A stretch of DNA of 64,000 nt from JBDTSW01 sp963807385 (lineage in GTDB: Bacteria; Actinomycetota; Thermoleophilia; Solirubrobacterales; 70-9): the NCBI GenBank assembly GCA_963807385.1, contig CAWEBQ010000002.1, positions 930,001 through 994,000 on the forward strand. Direction: 5' to 3'. The stretch's first letter is position 1; every line of letters starts with the position of its first letter. The notes under the pieces were generated by a model. That model made no database searches. It was not told where the DNA came from and saw nothing but the letters and a program-made list of their open reading frames with translations. Below are positions 26,488-35,464 of the stretch, in pieces. A program made the position numbers and the translations under genes.

Positions 26488-29400
26488 ATGGCACGACGCC
26501 GATTTGGCATCTTCAAGAAGGACTCCGCCGAGCAGAGCGAGGAGGGACAGGAGCCACAGCCTCCGGGCCCCGAGGCGCCCGGCACCAAGTCGGGCGCACC
26601 GTCGTCGGAGCCACCTCCCGGCTCCAGTGGGCCCGCGGACACCGACACTGAGCTGACGCCGGCCGCTGACGGCCCCGTTCCTCCGGCCGGCCTGTTCGAC
26701 CAAGGCGGCGCCCCCCCGGCGAAAGCGGCGTCGTCCGAGGCTTCTCCCACACCGGCGGCCGACCTGCCCCAGGCCGCGCCGGAATCCGGGGAGAGCACCG
26801 ACGAGTGGCAGGTGCTTGATGAGCCGGTCGATCCCCCGGCGAGCGACCCCCCCGCGGCGAAGCCGGAGCCACCGCCGTCGCCGGCGCCGAGCGAAGACGG
26901 CCCTCCAGAGACGCGCCGCACCGACACTGCCGAGCGGATCCGTTTGGCGGCCGCGGACGCCGCTCAGGCGGCCGAGGAGCGGGCGATCGACGAGATCCTC
27001 GCGCTGGAGGAGGACCTGGAGCGGGCGAAGGCCGATGCGGCCGAGGGAATGCAGGGTCTGGGGGCGCGGCTCGCGCAAGCCGAGAAGGACGCAGCGGATG
27101 CCCGCGCCCGAGCCGAGGAAGCCGACGCGGGCTTCCGGCCCGAGAGCGGAAGCGACGAGGACGCCCGGGCCGGCGCGGCGGCATGGCTGCGCTCGCAGGT
27201 GAAAGACCTCGAACGCCAGGCGGACGAGCGAGTGAAGGCCGAGACCGCGCGCGCCAGGGCGGAGGGGCTGGAGCAGGCCAAAGCCGAGATGGCCAAGGTA
27301 CAGCCGCAACCCGTGGCACCGCCGCCGGCGCCGGACGCCGACGCGGAGAAGCGCCTGGAGGACGCCCGGAGGCAGCACGACGCCGAACTGGCCCGCGTGA
27401 AGGCCGACGCCGAGAAGCAGATCGCCGAGGCACTGAAGGGCGCCGCCGGCCCGGTCGCGGAGGCGACCCCAGGTGGAGAGAAGGCCCTGCAGGACGCCCT
27501 GGCGCAGGTCCAGGCCGCCGAGGCCCGTGCGACCGAGGCCAAGCGGGCACAGGCGGAGGCCGAACGCGCGGTGCGGGCGGAGGCCGAGGGCCGAATCCAG
27601 GCCGCGACGGACGACCTGCGCCGCGAGCTGGAGGCCCTCAAGGCCCAGGCGGAGGAACGCGTCCGTGAGGCAGCCGACACCGCTCGCCGCGAGGTCGAGG
27701 AGAAGGCGCGCGCGGAGGCGGACGAGCGCGCCCGCGCGGCGACCGCGGCCGCCCGCAGCGAGATTGAGAGCATCGCTCTGCAGGATGCCGCCACCACCCG
27801 CAACCAAATCGAGGAGGAGGCGCGCGCGGAGGCGGAGGCCGCAGTCAAGGGCGATCTGGAGCGCGTGCGGACGGAGGCGGAGGAACGCACCCGACTGGAG
27901 GTCCAAGCCGCGCGCGAAGCTGCTCAGGAGCGCTTCGCCGCCGAGCTCCGGCTCCGCGAGGAGGAACTCGACCAGGAGCGCGAGGACAAGACGCGCGTTA
28001 TCGAGAGCTCCGATCAGCGCCTCCGCGAGATCGAGGAGCGGGCACTGGCGGCGGCGGATCGCGTTGCGGCCGCAGAGCAGGAGCTATCGGCGGAGGCGGA
28101 GCGGCTCCGCGAGAGCGCCGACAAGCGGATCGCGGACGAGACCGCGCGCGCGGAGCGGGAGGCCCAGGCCTCCGCGGACACCCGCATCAAGGAACGCGAA
28201 GCGGAGCTCGACGCTGCTCAGACCGAGGCCGAGCGTCGCGCAAGCACCGCCGAGGAGCACGCCCGCGAGGCGGTCGAGAGCGCCAAGGCGGAGGCCGAGC
28301 AGGCGAAGTTGGATGCGGACGAGCACGTCAGATCGACGCTCGAGGGCGCGCGTCGTGAGACCGAGGAAAAGGTCCGCGCCGAGGAGGCGGAGAAGCTACG
28401 GGTGGAAAGCGAGCGGCTGCGGGCCGAGGCCGACCGCGAGCGCACCGACGCCGTGGCCGCCGCCGGGGCCGAAGCGCAGCGAGCCGCCGACGCGAAGGTT
28501 GCCGAGATCCAGGGGATGCTGGACTCCGAGCGGACGGAGCGCGCCAAGGCACTGGCCGAATCGGAGCGCACGGTCCAGGCCGCCGAGGAGCGGGCGCGCC
28601 AGGCGGAGAGCACGGCGGCGACTGCGGCGGTCGAGGTAAGGGCGGCCGCGTCGAGCTGGCTACGAACCCAGACCGACGCCCTCCGAGCCGAGGGCGAGAG
28701 CCGCGCCAAAGCCGGTGTCCGCGAGGCCGTCACGCAGGCGGAAGCTCGCGCCGCCCAGGAGACCCAGCGCCAGCTCGCGCGGCAGGCGGAGACGCTTCGC
28801 GCCGAGGCCGAGGGGAACCTTCAGAAGCAACTGACGACCGCGCGCCTGGCGGCGGAGCAAAAGACCGGAGAGGGCTACCGCGAGCGCGAGGCCGAACTCG
28901 TGCGCCAGAAGGCGGCGGTGGAGGGCGAACTCGCCGCGACGCGCCGTCAGCTCGAGGAGGCGCACGAGCGCGCCGCCAGCGCCGAGCGCCGCGCGATGCA
29001 GATGGAGGTGGAGACCCGCCGAGAGTCCGAGCGCGAGCGTGAGGAGCGCTTCCAGGAGATCGAGGGGAAGATCGGCGCCGTAACCGAAAGCGCGAGCGGC
29101 GCGAGCGCCCGGGCCAGAGCGACCGATACGGATGCGGCGGTAGGGGCCGAGGACCCGACCGATGAGTGGGCGGTGTCCGCCGTCGAGGCGCAGCCGCAGG
29201 CTGAGGTGAAGCCCGAGCCGGCGTCGGCCGGCCGGAGCCGAAGCCCAAGCGCCGGTCACCCCTGCGCCGGTCGAAGAAGGCCGATCCGGGCACGGCAGAG
29301 GAGGTCGCTGAAGACGAACGCGCCAATGCCGCTGCCGAGGCCGAGAAGGCCGCCGAGGCCGAGCGTCAGGGCGCCGAGGCCGCAGCCAAGAAGGAGGCCG

Positions 29401-29975
29401 AAGCTGCGGCCAAGAAACGAGCGAAGGAGGAGGCTGCGCGGCAGGCCGAGGAGGCCGCCCGCAAGGAGGCCGAGGAGGCGGCTGCCGCTCGCAAGGCCGA
29501 GGAGGAGGCTGCCCGGCAGGCCGAGGAGGCCGAAGCCGCGCGCAGGGCGGAGGAGGAGGCGGCCGCCAAGCAGGCCGCCGAGGACGCGGAGCGCAAGGCA
29601 GCGGAGGAGGAAGCGGCGCGCAAGGCCGAGGAAGCGGCGGCGGCCGAAGCGTCCGCCGACATCGCGCTGTTCGACCAGGACACCCCCCGGGCGGAGGCGG
29701 AGGCGGATGCCGGCGCCGACGAGGTGCCCGTCGAGGCCGAGGCCGAGGCGGACGACGGTGAACAGCCCCCCAGCGCCCCCACGCCGGAGGGCACCGTCAG
29801 CCTCAACGCAGCGAGCTTCGACGAGCTCCGAGACCTGGGGATGTCGATCACTCAGGCGAAGCGCGTCCTGCGCTTTCGCGACGAGCAAAGCTTTACGAGC
29901 GTGGACGAGCTCGACGATGTCCCCGGCTTCTCGCAGGCGTTCCTGGCCGAGATCAAGGCGGGGATCGTGCCGTAG
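26488..29975 (+). CDS. Giant coiled-coil protein with C-terminal helix-hairpin-helix domain (frameshift)
   Basis: ATG 26488 starts a basic MARRRFGIFKKDSAEQSEEG and a Pro/Ala/Gly-rich disordered region with STDEWQVLDEP near 110. About 750 residues of Ala/Glu/Arg-rich coiled coil follow (periodic AEAERA, REAAQE, EEARAE-type units). At about 29230 the frame shifts: after KPEPASAG the coherent reading continues in another frame as PEPKPKRRSPLRRSKKAD. It then runs through a KKEAEAA-type helical repeat to ADIALFDQDTPRAEAEADAG. The last 60 residues (SLNAASFDELRDLGMSITQA, then FTSVDELDDVPGFS) form a helix-hairpin-helix pair of the ComEA/DNA-binding type. The frameshift, one missing base in GGCCGGCCGG, is probably an error. 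No family is recognised for the whole architecture. Confidence 0.75.
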
Positions 29976-29986
29976 GGATCCCTTTT

Positions 29987-30092
29987 GGGGTCAGGCTGAA
30001 GCCTGACCCCGGTTGCCAGCACCTTTGGGGGTCAGGCTGAAGCCTGACCCCGGTTGCCGGCACCTTTTGGGGTCAGGCTTAAGCCTGACCCC
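29987..30092. repeat. Three tandem palindromic units, 41-bp period
   Basis: Palindromes occupy 29987-30010, 30028-30051 and 30069-30092. Each has 11-12-bp arms beginning GGGGTCAGGCT, and the third is a perfect 24-bp palindrome. Units are separated by GGTTGCCRGCACCTTT-like linkers, and the start-to-start distance is exactly 41 bp twice. The array lies between the convergent coiled-coil and histone-deacetylase-like genes and supplies the latter's stop codon. It could be a repetitive extragenic palindrome or a bidirectional terminator; no poly-T follows the hairpins. Confidence 0.85.
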
Positions 30093-31116
30093 GCGCCTTG
30101 GCGCCCCGTGCGCCGGCGAGTGATGGCCAATGGGCCGCGACGCGTTCCAGGTGCGGGGCTGCCGAGCCCACGTCGACATCCCGGGCCGGTCGGTCACCGT
30201 CCAGGGCCTCGATCGTGGCGAGCACCGACGCCGCCAACGCGGGCGGGTCGTAGCCACCCTCGAGGCAGGCGAGGACAGGCGCACCCAGCTCGGTGCCGAG
30301 GTCCCTCACCGCCGCGGACATGTCGGCGTACGCCGCTTCGTCCAGCAGGCACGACGCGAGCGGGTCGGCCCGGTGGGCGTCGTAGCCGGCGGAGATCGCC
30401 AGCAGCCCAGGGCGGAACTCGCGTGCGAGCGGCGCCACCACGTGCTGGACGAGGGCCAGGAAGTCATCCGGGCCGGCACCCGGGGCGACGGGCAGGTTCA
30501 CGTTGTAGCCCTCGCCGGCACCAATCCCCAGAAAGCCCGGATCCCCGGTGCCGGGGTAGAGCGGGGACTGGTGAATGCTTACGTAGAGCACCTCGTCGGA
30601 CTCCGCGAAGATCGCCTCGGTGCCGTTGCCGTGATGAACATCCCAATCGAGGATCAGGACGCGCTGAGCCTCGCACTCAGCGATCGCGTGGGCCGCGGCT
30701 ATCGCCACGTTGTTGAACAGGCAGAAGCCCATCGCGCGGTCGCGCTCGGCGTGGTGCCCCGGCGGGCGCAGTCCGCAGAAGGCCGCGCTCACGTCCCCGG
30801 CTAGCAGGCGCTCGGCGGCCCACGCGGCGCCACCGGCCGAACGAAGCGCAGCGTCATACGAGTCGGCACTCGCCACTGTGTCGTGATCGATCATGCCTCC
30901 GCCGGAGCGGGAGAACTCCTCCATCGCGTCGATGTGATCGGACGCATGGACGCGCTCGATCCAGGACCGCTCGGCGGCAGGCGCCTCGGCCCTGAGGAGC
31001 CCGAGCCAGTCCCGCTCCGCCATCGCGGCCTCCACCGCGACGAGGCGCCCGGCGTTCTCCGGATGAGGCCCGGTGTCGTGGCGGTGGGACAGTGGGTGGG
31101 CGACGTACAAGGCCAC
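30079..31116 (-). CDS. Histone deacetylase/acetoin utilisation AcuC-family amidohydrolase
   Basis: The 345-residue protein has the family's zinc site: LRPPGHHAERDRAMGFC (catalytic HH pair) near residue 131, LDWDVHHGNGTEAIF near 170, and SAGYDAHRADPL near 255 with the second metal Asp. This is the class of bacterial HDAC-like deacetylases that act on small acetylated amines or protein lysines; the substrate is unknown. The GTG at 31116 is taken as start because it keeps the divergent gap to nadB and has TACCGT 7 nt upstream. The last codons (GQA and stop) lie inside the 41-bp repeat. Confidence 0.88.
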   Translation of the reverse strand: MALYVAHPLSHRHDTGPHPENAGRLVAVEAAMAERDWLGLLRAEAPAAERSWIERVHASDHIDAMEEFSRSGGGMIDHDTVASADSYDAALRSAGGAAWAAERLLAGDVSAAFCGLRPPGHHAERDRAMGFCLFNNVAIAAAHAIAECEAQRVLILDWDVHHGNGTEAIFAESDEVLYVSIHQSPLYPGTGDPGFLGIGAGEGYNVNLPVAPGAGPDDFLALVQHVVAPLAREFRPGLLAISAGYDAHRADPLASCLLDEAAYADMSAAVRDLGTELGAPVLACLEGGYDPPALAASVLATIEALDGDRPARDVDVGSAAPHLERVAAHWPSLAGARGAKARGQA

Positions 31117-31139
31117 TCGCGGGTACGGTAACGCCGCGC
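31117..31139. promoter_or_regulatory. Overlapping divergent promoter for the deacetylase and nadB
   Basis: The gap is only 23 bp. The same six bases (31124-31129) read TACGGT on the plus strand, 10 nt before the nadB TTG. They read TACCGT on the minus strand, 7 nt before the deacetylase GTG. A single near-symmetric -10 element may serve both directions. Confidence 0.45.
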
Positions 31140-32591
31140 TTGGCCCACCCGACCGAATCCGAGTTCGACGTACTCGTAGTGGGCGGCGGAGCCGCGGGCC
31201 TCTTCGTCTCAATCAGGGCAGCCGAGGCGGGCGCGCGAACGGTGCTGGTATCGCGCAAGCCGCTCGCCGAGAGCTCCAGCTACTGGGCCCAAGGCGGACT
31301 GGCGGCTGTCCTGGCACCGGACGACTCCACCCAGGCTCACTCCGAGGACACCCTCACCGCCGGGCGCGGGCTGTGCCGCCGTGCCGCGGTGGACGTTCTC
31401 ACCCGTGAGGCGCCGGCCTATGTCGCCGAGCTGCAAGCGCGCGGGGTCAGTTTCGACACCGACCAGGAGGGGCGCCTGGCGCTGGGCCTGGAGGGCGGAC
31501 ACTCCGCGCGGCGCATCGTCCACGCCGGCGGAAGCGAGACCGGGCGCGCCATTACGGCATGCCTGTCGAGGGCGGCCGCCGAGACCCGCGGGCTGGCGGT
31601 GCTGGAGGGCGTCTCGGTCACGGCGCTCCGAAGCGACGGGGCGCGCTGCGACGGAGTGGTCACGGACCGGGGCACGATCACCGCCACGGCCACCGTACTG
31701 GCGACGGGCGGCGGTGCCGCGCTGTGGTCAAGAACGACCAACCCGTGGGGCGCGATCGGCGCCGGATCCGTGATCGCGCATGTGGCCGGCGCCGACCTGG
31801 CCGACCTCGAGCTCTGCCAGTTCCACCCGACCGCGCTTGCGCTCCCAGGGGCGCCGGCGGACGGGAAGCTGATCACCGAGGCCGTCCGCGGCGAGGGCGC
31901 GCGGCTCCTCGACGCCGGGGGGGAGCGCTTTACCGACGAGCTGGCGCCGCGGGATCAGGTGACCGCGGCGATCCTCGAACGCATGCGCGCCGACGGTTCC
32001 GCCAACGTCTGGCTTGACCTTACGGAGATCCCGCCGAGCAGGTTCCCGAACGTATTCGCCCAGTGCAGGGGCGCCGGGCTGGCGCCGGAACGGGAGCCGG
32101 TCCCGGTCTCGCCGGCGTCGCACTACCTCATCGGCGGCATCGTCACGGACCTCGACGCCCGCACCACGGTCGACGGCCTGCTGGCCGTGGGCGAGTGCGC
32201 CTGCACAGGCCTTCACGGCGCCAACCGGCTCGCGTCGAACTCGCTGAGCGAGTGCTTCGTCTTCGGTGCCCGCGCCGCGGCCTCGGCGATCGAGACCACG
32301 GGACACGACAACGCGATCGAGCCGTCCGCGTGGCGCTTCACCCCCCCGACCGGGGCCACTCGCGCGGCAATCTGGGAGCACGCGGGGCCGGTGCGCGACG
32401 CCGCGGGCCTCGCGCCCCTGGCCGATGACCCGTACCCACTCGCCCGGCTGATCGCCAGGGCGGCGCTCGAGCGCCGCGAGTCGCGCGGGGCCCACGCGCG
32501 CACGGATCACCCCAAGCAAGACGGCGGGCTCGACGGCGTCCACCTGGTCGTTGACGCCGGCGGCGACATTCGCCGCGAGCGCTGGCCCTAG
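31140..32591 (+). CDS. nadB: L-aspartate oxidase
   Basis: NadB oxidises L-aspartate to iminoaspartate, the first step of NAD synthesis. The 483-residue protein starts with the FAD loop VLVVGGGAAGLF. It contains SSSYWAQGGLAAVLAPDDS (the NadB active-site SxWAxGG region), DLELCQFHPTALALP and RLASNSLSECFVFGARA. The TTG at 31140 is preferred because it places the FAD loop at residue 12 and preserves the promoter gap; an upstream in-frame start would overlap the deacetylase. nadA and nadC are not in this window. The C-terminal SdhA-like helical domain is shorter than usual. Confidence 0.93.
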   Translation: MAHPTESEFDVLVVGGGAAGLFVSIRAAEAGARTVLVSRKPLAESSSYWAQGGLAAVLAPDDSTQAHSEDTLTAGRGLCRRAAVDVLTREAPAYVAELQARGVSFDTDQEGRLALGLEGGHSARRIVHAGGSETGRAITACLSRAAAETRGLAVLEGVSVTALRSDGARCDGVVTDRGTITATATVLATGGGAALWSRTTNPWGAIGAGSVIAHVAGADLADLELCQFHPTALALPGAPADGKLITEAVRGEGARLLDAGGERFTDELAPRDQVTAAILERMRADGSANVWLDLTEIPPSRFPNVFAQCRGAGLAPEREPVPVSPASHYLIGGIVTDLDARTTVDGLLAVGECACTGLHGANRLASNSLSECFVFGARAAASAIETTGHDNAIEPSAWRFTPPTGATRAAIWEHAGPVRDAAGLAPLADDPYPLARLIARAALERRESRGAHARTDHPKQDGGLDGVHLVVDAGGDIRRERWP

Positions 32592-32873
32592 GAGACCGGA
32601 CCATGCCGCGACTCGCGCGTTCGGGGCGGTGGACGCGGGTGCCGTGTGGGATGAAGGCCGACTAGCCGAGGGATGGAGCCGCGGAGTCCGATCGGAGGAT
32701 GGCCCATTCGTCGAAAATGGCTTAACCAAGCCACGCGATTAATGCGGCCTTAACATTTCGACCTTGTGTTTTCATAGATCGTTGCGATACTCACGCGGCC
32801 CCCAGCGGGAATTCGGCCTCAAGGACGAGCCGGGGGTAGGAAATGGAAATCCAACGGAAAGGGGTACGGCACG
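32592..32873 (+). promoter_or_regulatory. Intergenic region with a promoter for the zinc-cluster protein
   Basis: The 282-bp gap is AT-rich at 32717-32795 compared with its surroundings. TTGTGT (32764-32769), a 16-bp spacer and GATACT (32786-32791) form a sigma-70-like promoter. A leader of about 75 nt and a GGAAAGGGG site precede the ATG at 32874. No other gene is apparent in this stretch. Confidence 0.5.
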
Positions 32874-33350
32874 ATGTACCGGTTCAGCCGCTCGATCTAC
32901 AGGGAACTGGGTCCGCACGTGGTCGAGGATCCTCGCGATCCGACGGGATGCGAGAACAAGCAGAGGGTCCTTGATAGCTGCGAGGCCGCGATTCGCAGGC
33001 TCGCGTACGACAGGCGCTACTTCGCCCGCCCGGCGAGGTCACTTTTCAACGAGATCCGGGTTTACTTCGGGATCTCCGACCAGCTTCGCGTCTGGACCGT
33101 GATCGAGCGCAACATCTCGCTCGCCAACAACTTCCTCGAGCAGATGCCCGAGGAGCTCGGAGTCGACGGAGCTCAGCGCCAGTGCCGCGCGCACACGCGC
33201 AAGGGCACCCCCTGCCAGCGCGATCCGCTGCCAAGCCGGGACTACTGCCCCTCCCACAAGCACCTCGAGGAGACGTTCGAGAGCGCTGAGATCCGTCTCG
33301 CGGAGGGGACGGAGGCGGAGATCGCCGCCGTCATCAGCGCAGCCGCCTGA
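32874..33350 (+). CDS. Protein with C-terminal Cys/His zinc cluster (158 aa)
   Basis: The protein opens MYRFSRSIYRELGPHVVEDP. An Arg-rich helical part follows (RVLDSCEAAIRRLAYDRRYF) and then NEIRVYFGISDQLRVWTVIE. Near the end is CRAHTRKGTPCQRDPLPSRD with YCPSH, giving C-x8-C-x9-C-x2-H, a small zinc knuckle also seen in phage- and plasmid-linked proteins. The ribosome site GGAAAGGGG is 10 nt upstream. The protein is probably regulatory or RNA/DNA-binding; no function is known. A terminator hairpin follows 60 bp downstream. Confidence 0.7.
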   Translation: MYRFSRSIYRELGPHVVEDPRDPTGCENKQRVLDSCEAAIRRLAYDRRYFARPARSLFNEIRVYFGISDQLRVWTVIERNISLANNFLEQMPEELGVDGAQRQCRAHTRKGTPCQRDPLPSRDYCPSHKHLEETFESAEIRLAEGTEAEIAAVISAAA

Positions 33351-33409
33351 CCTTGGCGGGAACGCCCGGCCGGGGGGCCGGGTGAGCAGACACCGGGTAC
33401 GGACAGGAG

Positions 33410-33437
33410 GAGGGCCTCGGCGGACGCCGGGGCCCTC
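33410..33437 (+). terminator. Intrinsic terminator-like hairpin
   Basis: GAGGGCCTCGGCG (33410-33422) pairs with CGCCGGGGCCCTC (33425-33437), with one G-T pair and a 2-base loop. The following TTC is too short a T-run for a strong terminator. It separates the zinc-cluster gene from hyuA. Confidence 0.5.
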
Positions 33438-33487
33438 TTCAAGTGTGGGAACGACTCCGCCCGAGCCCGAGGGGTAGCGTCACACCC

Positions 33488-35464
33488 ATGCAGCTTGGCG
33501 TCGACGTCGGGGGAACCTTCACCGACGCGGTCCTGTTCGACGGACAGGCGGTCCACACTGCGAAGGAGCCGACGACGCCGCAGGACGAGTCGGTGGGCGT
33601 CGCCGCGGCCGTCGAGTCCGCCCTGGCGCGCGCCGGAGCCGCTGCCGACCAGGTGCGGGTGTTCGCGCACGGAATGACAGTGGGAACGAACGCCCTACTC
33701 ACCGAGCGCGGCGCACGCACGGCACTGGTTGCCACGGAGGGCTTCACCGACCTCCTGGATATCGCCCGGCAGGACCGCCCCAGCCTCTACCGGCTCTGCG
33801 CTTCGCGGCCCTGCCCCCTGGTGGACGAGGATCTCCGTTTCGGGGTTCGCGAGCGGGTGTCGGCGGCCGGCGCGGTCGCGGAGCTCGACGAGCGGGAGAT
33901 CGCCCGAATCGCAGACGAAGTGGGGCGCTCGGGCGCGGAGTCAGTGGCAATCTGCCTGCTGTTCGCCCACATCGAACCATCGCACGAGAGCGCGCTTGCC
34001 GCCGGGCTTCGGCGACGCCTGCCAGGGGTCCACGTCTCAGCATCGCACGAGGTGCTGCCCCAGTTTCGCGAGTACGAGCGCTGCTCGACGACCGTGATCG
34101 ACGCCTACCTGACCCCGCTGCTCAGTAACTACCTCCGCAGGCTCGAGTCGTCCTGCGCGCGGGCCGGCCTTCCCTCCCCCTCGATCATGAAGTCCTCTGG
34201 CGGAGTAGCGCCGGTGGCCGAGGTCGCCAGCGCCGGCGCCCAGACAGTGCTATCAGGCCCCGCAGGCGGGGCGGTGGGCGCCCGCCTCCTGGCGCGCCTC
34301 TCCGGCGACGGCAACGTGATCGGGCTCGACATGGGCGGCACCTCATGCGACGTGTGCGTGGTGACCGGCGGGGAGGTGCGTCGCACCGACTCGCGCACGA
34401 TCTCGGGGCGCCCGATCCAACTCCCGATGGTTGACGTGCACACGGTCGGAGCCGGTGGCGGCTCGATCGCCTGGCGCGACGAGGGCGGCGCGCTCCGGGT
34501 CGGGCCGCACTCGGCGGGCGCCGAGCCCGGGCCGGCTTGTTACCGAAGAGGCGGCGAGGAGCCAACCGTCACCGACGCCAACCTCCTCCTGGGCTACCTG
34601 CCCCGGGACTCGGAGCTCGCCGCCGGCGTGAAGCTGGACCTCGAGGCGGCACGCACCGCTGTCGGCGGGCTGGGAAAGCGGCTGGGCCTCGATGAGATGG
34701 CGACGGCGGAGGGCATCGTCCAGGTCGCCAACCAGGAGATGGTTCGCGCGCTGCGCGTGAGCACGGTGGAGCGGGGAGTCGATCCGCGCGACTTCGCACT
34801 GATGCCGTTCGGCGGCGCCGGACCCATGCACGCGGCGGCGATCGCCGACGAGCTCGGTATGCGCACGATTCTCTGCCCCCGCGCCGGCGGCGTCCTGTCG
34901 GCTCTCGGCCTGCTCGGCTCGGAGCGCCGGAGGGACACCGCCCGCACCGTGATGCTGCGCGGGGAACGGATGACGGCTGGCAGAATCGCGGCGGCGGTCG
35001 AGGATCTGCGGGCGGGCATCGCGGACGACCTCCCCGAGGCCCGGCTCGAGGCCGTGTACGAGATGCGCTATCGCGGCCAGGCGTTCGAGCTGCCCGTGCC
35101 AGGCCCGGCGGCGCCTGATCCCGCCGAACTCCGGGAGACCTTCGCCGGCGAGCACGAGTCACGCTACGGGTATCGCGACCCCGAGGCCGAGGTCGAGCTC
35201 GTCACGGTTCGGGTCGCGCTGGTCGAGCCCGGCCCGGAGGTGAGGCCCGTGGCCGCCGACGCCGGCCGCCTCTCCGTCGGCCGGCGGCCGGCGTGGTTTG
35301 CGGGCGCCCTCAGGGACACACGGGTCCTGCGCGGGGAACCGGGGCGCGGCGTCTCCGCGGACGGCCCATGCGTCTTCGAGCTTCCGGAGGCCACCCTCGT
35401 GCTGCCCGGCGGCTGGGCGGCGGAAGTGGATGGCTACGGCACGATCGTCGCGAGGAAGCGATGA
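33488..35464 (+). CDS. hyuA: Hydantoinase/5-oxoprolinase A subunit
   Basis: The 658-residue protein starts VDVGGTFTDAVLFDG, the sugar-kinase-like ATP loop of HyuA. It contains TVGTNALLTERGARTALVAT near 63, SGPAGGAVGARLLARLSG near 255 and DMGGTSCDVCVVTGGEVRRT. ATG 33488 has TAGCGT 7 nt upstream. The family performs ATP-dependent hydrolysis of hydantoins or 5-oxoproline together with HyuB. The substrate cannot be told from sequence; N-methylhydantoin, 5-oxoproline or caprolactam are all possible. hyuB overlaps by 4 nt. Confidence 0.93.
   Translation: MQLGVDVGGTFTDAVLFDGQAVHTAKEPTTPQDESVGVAAAVESALARAGAAADQVRVFAHGMTVGTNALLTERGARTALVATEGFTDLLDIARQDRPSLYRLCASRPCPLVDEDLRFGVRERVSAAGAVAELDEREIARIADEVGRSGAESVAICLLFAHIEPSHESALAAGLRRRLPGVHVSASHEVLPQFREYERCSTTVIDAYLTPLLSNYLRRLESSCARAGLPSPSIMKSSGGVAPVAEVASAGAQTVLSGPAGGAVGARLLARLSGDGNVIGLDMGGTSCDVCVVTGGEVRRTDSRTISGRPIQLPMVDVHTVGAGGGSIAWRDEGGALRVGPHSAGAEPGPACYRRGGEEPTVTDANLLLGYLPRDSELAAGVKLDLEAARTAVGGLGKRLGLDEMATAEGIVQVANQEMVRALRVSTVERGVDPRDFALMPFGGAGPMHAAAIADELGMRTILCPRAGGVLSALGLLGSERRRDTARTVMLRGERMTAGRIAAAVEDLRAGIADDLPEARLEAVYEMRYRGQAFELPVPGPAAPDPAELRETFAGEHESRYGYRDPEAEVELVTVRVALVEPGPEVRPVAADAGRLSVGRRPAWFAGALRDTRVLRGEPGRGVSADGPCVFELPEATLVLPGGWAAEVDGYGTIVARKR

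Noticed and set aside
26485..27906. A 473-codon frame on the minus strand opposite the coiled-coil gene
   Set aside because: It is a GC-rich antisense shadow: low-complexity Leu/Arg/Gly composition, no motif, and the plus strand has a coherent coiled-coil protein.
29976..30100. A transposon end or insertion sequence at the palindromic repeats
   Set aside because: No transposase gene, target duplication or larger terminal repeat is visible around the array.
32551..32742. A short plus-strand frame after nadB
   Set aside because: It has no ribosome site or homology pattern, overlaps the end of nadB and runs through AT-richer intergenic sequence.
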